From assembly GCF_006494815.1 (NCBI RefSeq), contig NZ_CP041091.1, positions 2,928,501 to 2,992,500 of the forward strand: DNA of 64,000 nt, written 5' to 3'. The notes below the pieces were generated by a model. That model saw nothing but the letters and a program-made list of their open reading frames with translations, had not been told where the DNA came from and made no database searches. The DNA is from Nocardioides sambongensis (GTDB lineage: Bacteria; Actinomycetota; Actinomycetes; Propionibacteriales; Nocardioidaceae). Shown here piece by piece: positions 63,117 through 64,000 of the stretch. How positions within the stretch are numbered: the first letter of the stretch is position 1; every line of letters begins with the position of its first letter. The translations under genes were made by a program, and so were the position numbers.

Positions 63117-64000
63117 GCGAACTGTCGGCAGCACCGTTCCACCCGCCGGCACCACCGCCCCGGCTCGTCGCGGTCGCCGGATCGCTCGGCGCCGGGGTGC
63201 TGGCCGAGCCGGTGCCCTTCGACCTGGAGGTCGCGGTACGCCGGGTGCGCCGGGTGACCCACGACGTGGTCACCCTGGTGCTCGACCCGGTCGGTCCGCT
63301 CCCCCGGGTCCGCGCACGGGGTTCGTCTTCGCGCCGGGGCAGTACGTCACGCTGACCGCCACGATCGACGGCGAGCAGGTCGAGCGCTGCTACACGATCT
63401 CCTCGCCGCCGACCCGCCCCCACCTGCTGACCCTGACCGTGAAGCGGGAGTCCGGGGGACGCATGTCGTCGTGGCTGCACGACCACCTGGCGCCGGGCGA
63501 CCGGCTGCGGGTGCGGGGGCCGCTGGGCGAGTTCTCGGTGGTGGAGCACCCGGCGACGTCGTACCTGCTGATGTCGGCGGGCAGCGGGATCACCCCGACG
63601 CTGTCCACGCTGCGGGCGGTCGCCGACCTCGCCGAGCAGGTCGACCTGGTGGTGGTGCACCACGCACGCACGCCGGTGGACCTGATCGACCGGGCCGAGG
63701 TTGACGCGGTGGTCGCCGGCCAGCCGGGCGTCCGCGTGGTGTGGGTGTGCGAGTCCGACGCCCCCGACGCGACCTGGGACGGTCATCGGGGCCGGGTGTC
63801 GGCCGAGGTGCTGCGCGCCGAGGTGCCGGACCTGACCGAGCGGGAGGTCTTCCTGTGCGGACCTCCCGGCTACCTGGCCGCGGCCCGGGACGCGCTCGAC
63901 GCCCTCGGCGCCGACCCCGCGCGACGGCACGAGGAGCGCTTCGTCATCGACGGCCCCCGGCGCCGACCGAGGACACCGCCGCACCGGCGGCGGAGCAGGG
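63113..64000 (+). CDS. Ferredoxin-NAD(P) reductase-type electron-transfer protein for the Rieske oxygenase (cut by window end; two frameshifts)
   Basis: At least about 296 residues, with one G to restore at 63318-63321 and one C at 63954-63958. FAD-binding part RCYTISSPPTRPHLLTLTVK, VRGPLGEFS, then the NAD part MSAGSGITPTLSTLRAV and VFLCGPPGYLAAARDAL. After the second repair the frame enters an Ala/Pro linker (APTEDTAAPAA), so a C-terminal 2Fe-2S ferredoxin domain would be expected past the window, as in GbcB/Stc-type reductases. ATG 63113 overlaps the oxygenase stop (ATGA), so the two are coupled. Confidence 0.82.

Noticed and set aside
1..64000. Genomic island, prophage or integrated element
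   Set aside because: No integrase, transposase, att-like repeats or shift in base composition. The holin-like gene at 43656 is a YvlD-type membrane protein and not phage-borne.

Overview
This is a 64 kb stretch of a very GC-rich chromosome with dense, mostly chromosomal genes. Codon use saturated with G/C at third positions, many GTG starts, several likely leaderless starts (TANNNT about 6-9 nt before the start codon), DUF2510, LytR_C, WXG-type and EspG-like proteins, a TGTGA-N6-TCACA (GlxR/CRP) site and KstR-type boxes point to an actinomycete, probably Nocardioidaceae (Nocardioides-like); the genus is inference. No rRNA, tRNA, IS element, prophage or CRISPR array was seen.

The reading quality matters. 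About twenty single-base deletions, every one in a run of 3-5 G or C, break otherwise intact conserved genes (gabT, a secreted hydrolase, an M1 peptidase, a GGDEF protein, hisC, an amidinotransferase, a Rieske oxygenase and others). They look like homopolymer sequencing errors, so I annotate these genes as whole CDSs spanning the break.

Layout. 0-9.2 kb: gabT and a divergent PucR regulator, a steroid-type SDR with a KstR-like box, an RHH/DUF4097 pair, a HAD phosphatase, an orphan AbiEi/DUF559 protein, an acyl-CoA synthetase with a CRP/GlxR site, and a GAF-LuxR regulator. 9.2-13.3 kb: a 22-bp tandem repeat array and a 1198-residue membrane Fe-S reductase whose long disordered tail repeats GS(L/M)FD ten times. 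13.5-21 kb: a secreted metal-hydrolase-like protein, a lipoprotein M1 peptidase, a diguanylate cyclase and a PASTA-less Ser/Thr kinase. 21-29.3 kb: a 3-hydroxyacyl-CoA dehydrogenase and the branched-chain ketoacid dehydrogenase operon (bkdABC), a CDF metal exporter and three membrane proteins. 29.3-37 kb: a tightly coupled operon of DUF2126 transglutaminase, circularly permuted ATP-grasp fused to alpha-E, a second transglutaminase and a zinc peptidase, a predicted peptide or amide-ligation system. 37-40.6 kb: a YihY/BrkB protein and three tandem proline-rich, single-TM paralogs. 40.6-48 kb: hisC, an amidinotransferase with a divergent GntR/FadR regulator and a strong operator, a holin-like protein coupled to a LMW tyrosine phosphatase, a thioesterase, small proteins, LytR_C and a K+/H+ antiporter. 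48-54.6 kb: a KstR-boxed flavin dehydrogenase, a histidine phosphatase, a switch-like inverted-repeat leader, then an aminotransferase coupled through a 28-codon ORF to a WXG-like/EspG-like/hydrolase-like set resembling a small type VII-associated module. 54.6-58.7 kb: a MoxR/VWA pair and a DHA2 exporter. 58.8-64 kb: LysR, a TMADH/DgcA-like flavoenzyme, a Rieske oxygenase and its reductase (cut by the window end), most likely an N-demethylation pathway for a betaine-type compound.

Functional themes are amine/amino-acid catabolism (GABA, branched-chain, methylated arginine, betaine), steroid/lipid oxidation and cell-envelope or secretion modules. The strongest candidates for undescribed biology are the 29-37 kb ligation operon, the GSLFD-tailed Fe-S reductase, the 38-40 kb paralog family and the 50-54 kb module.
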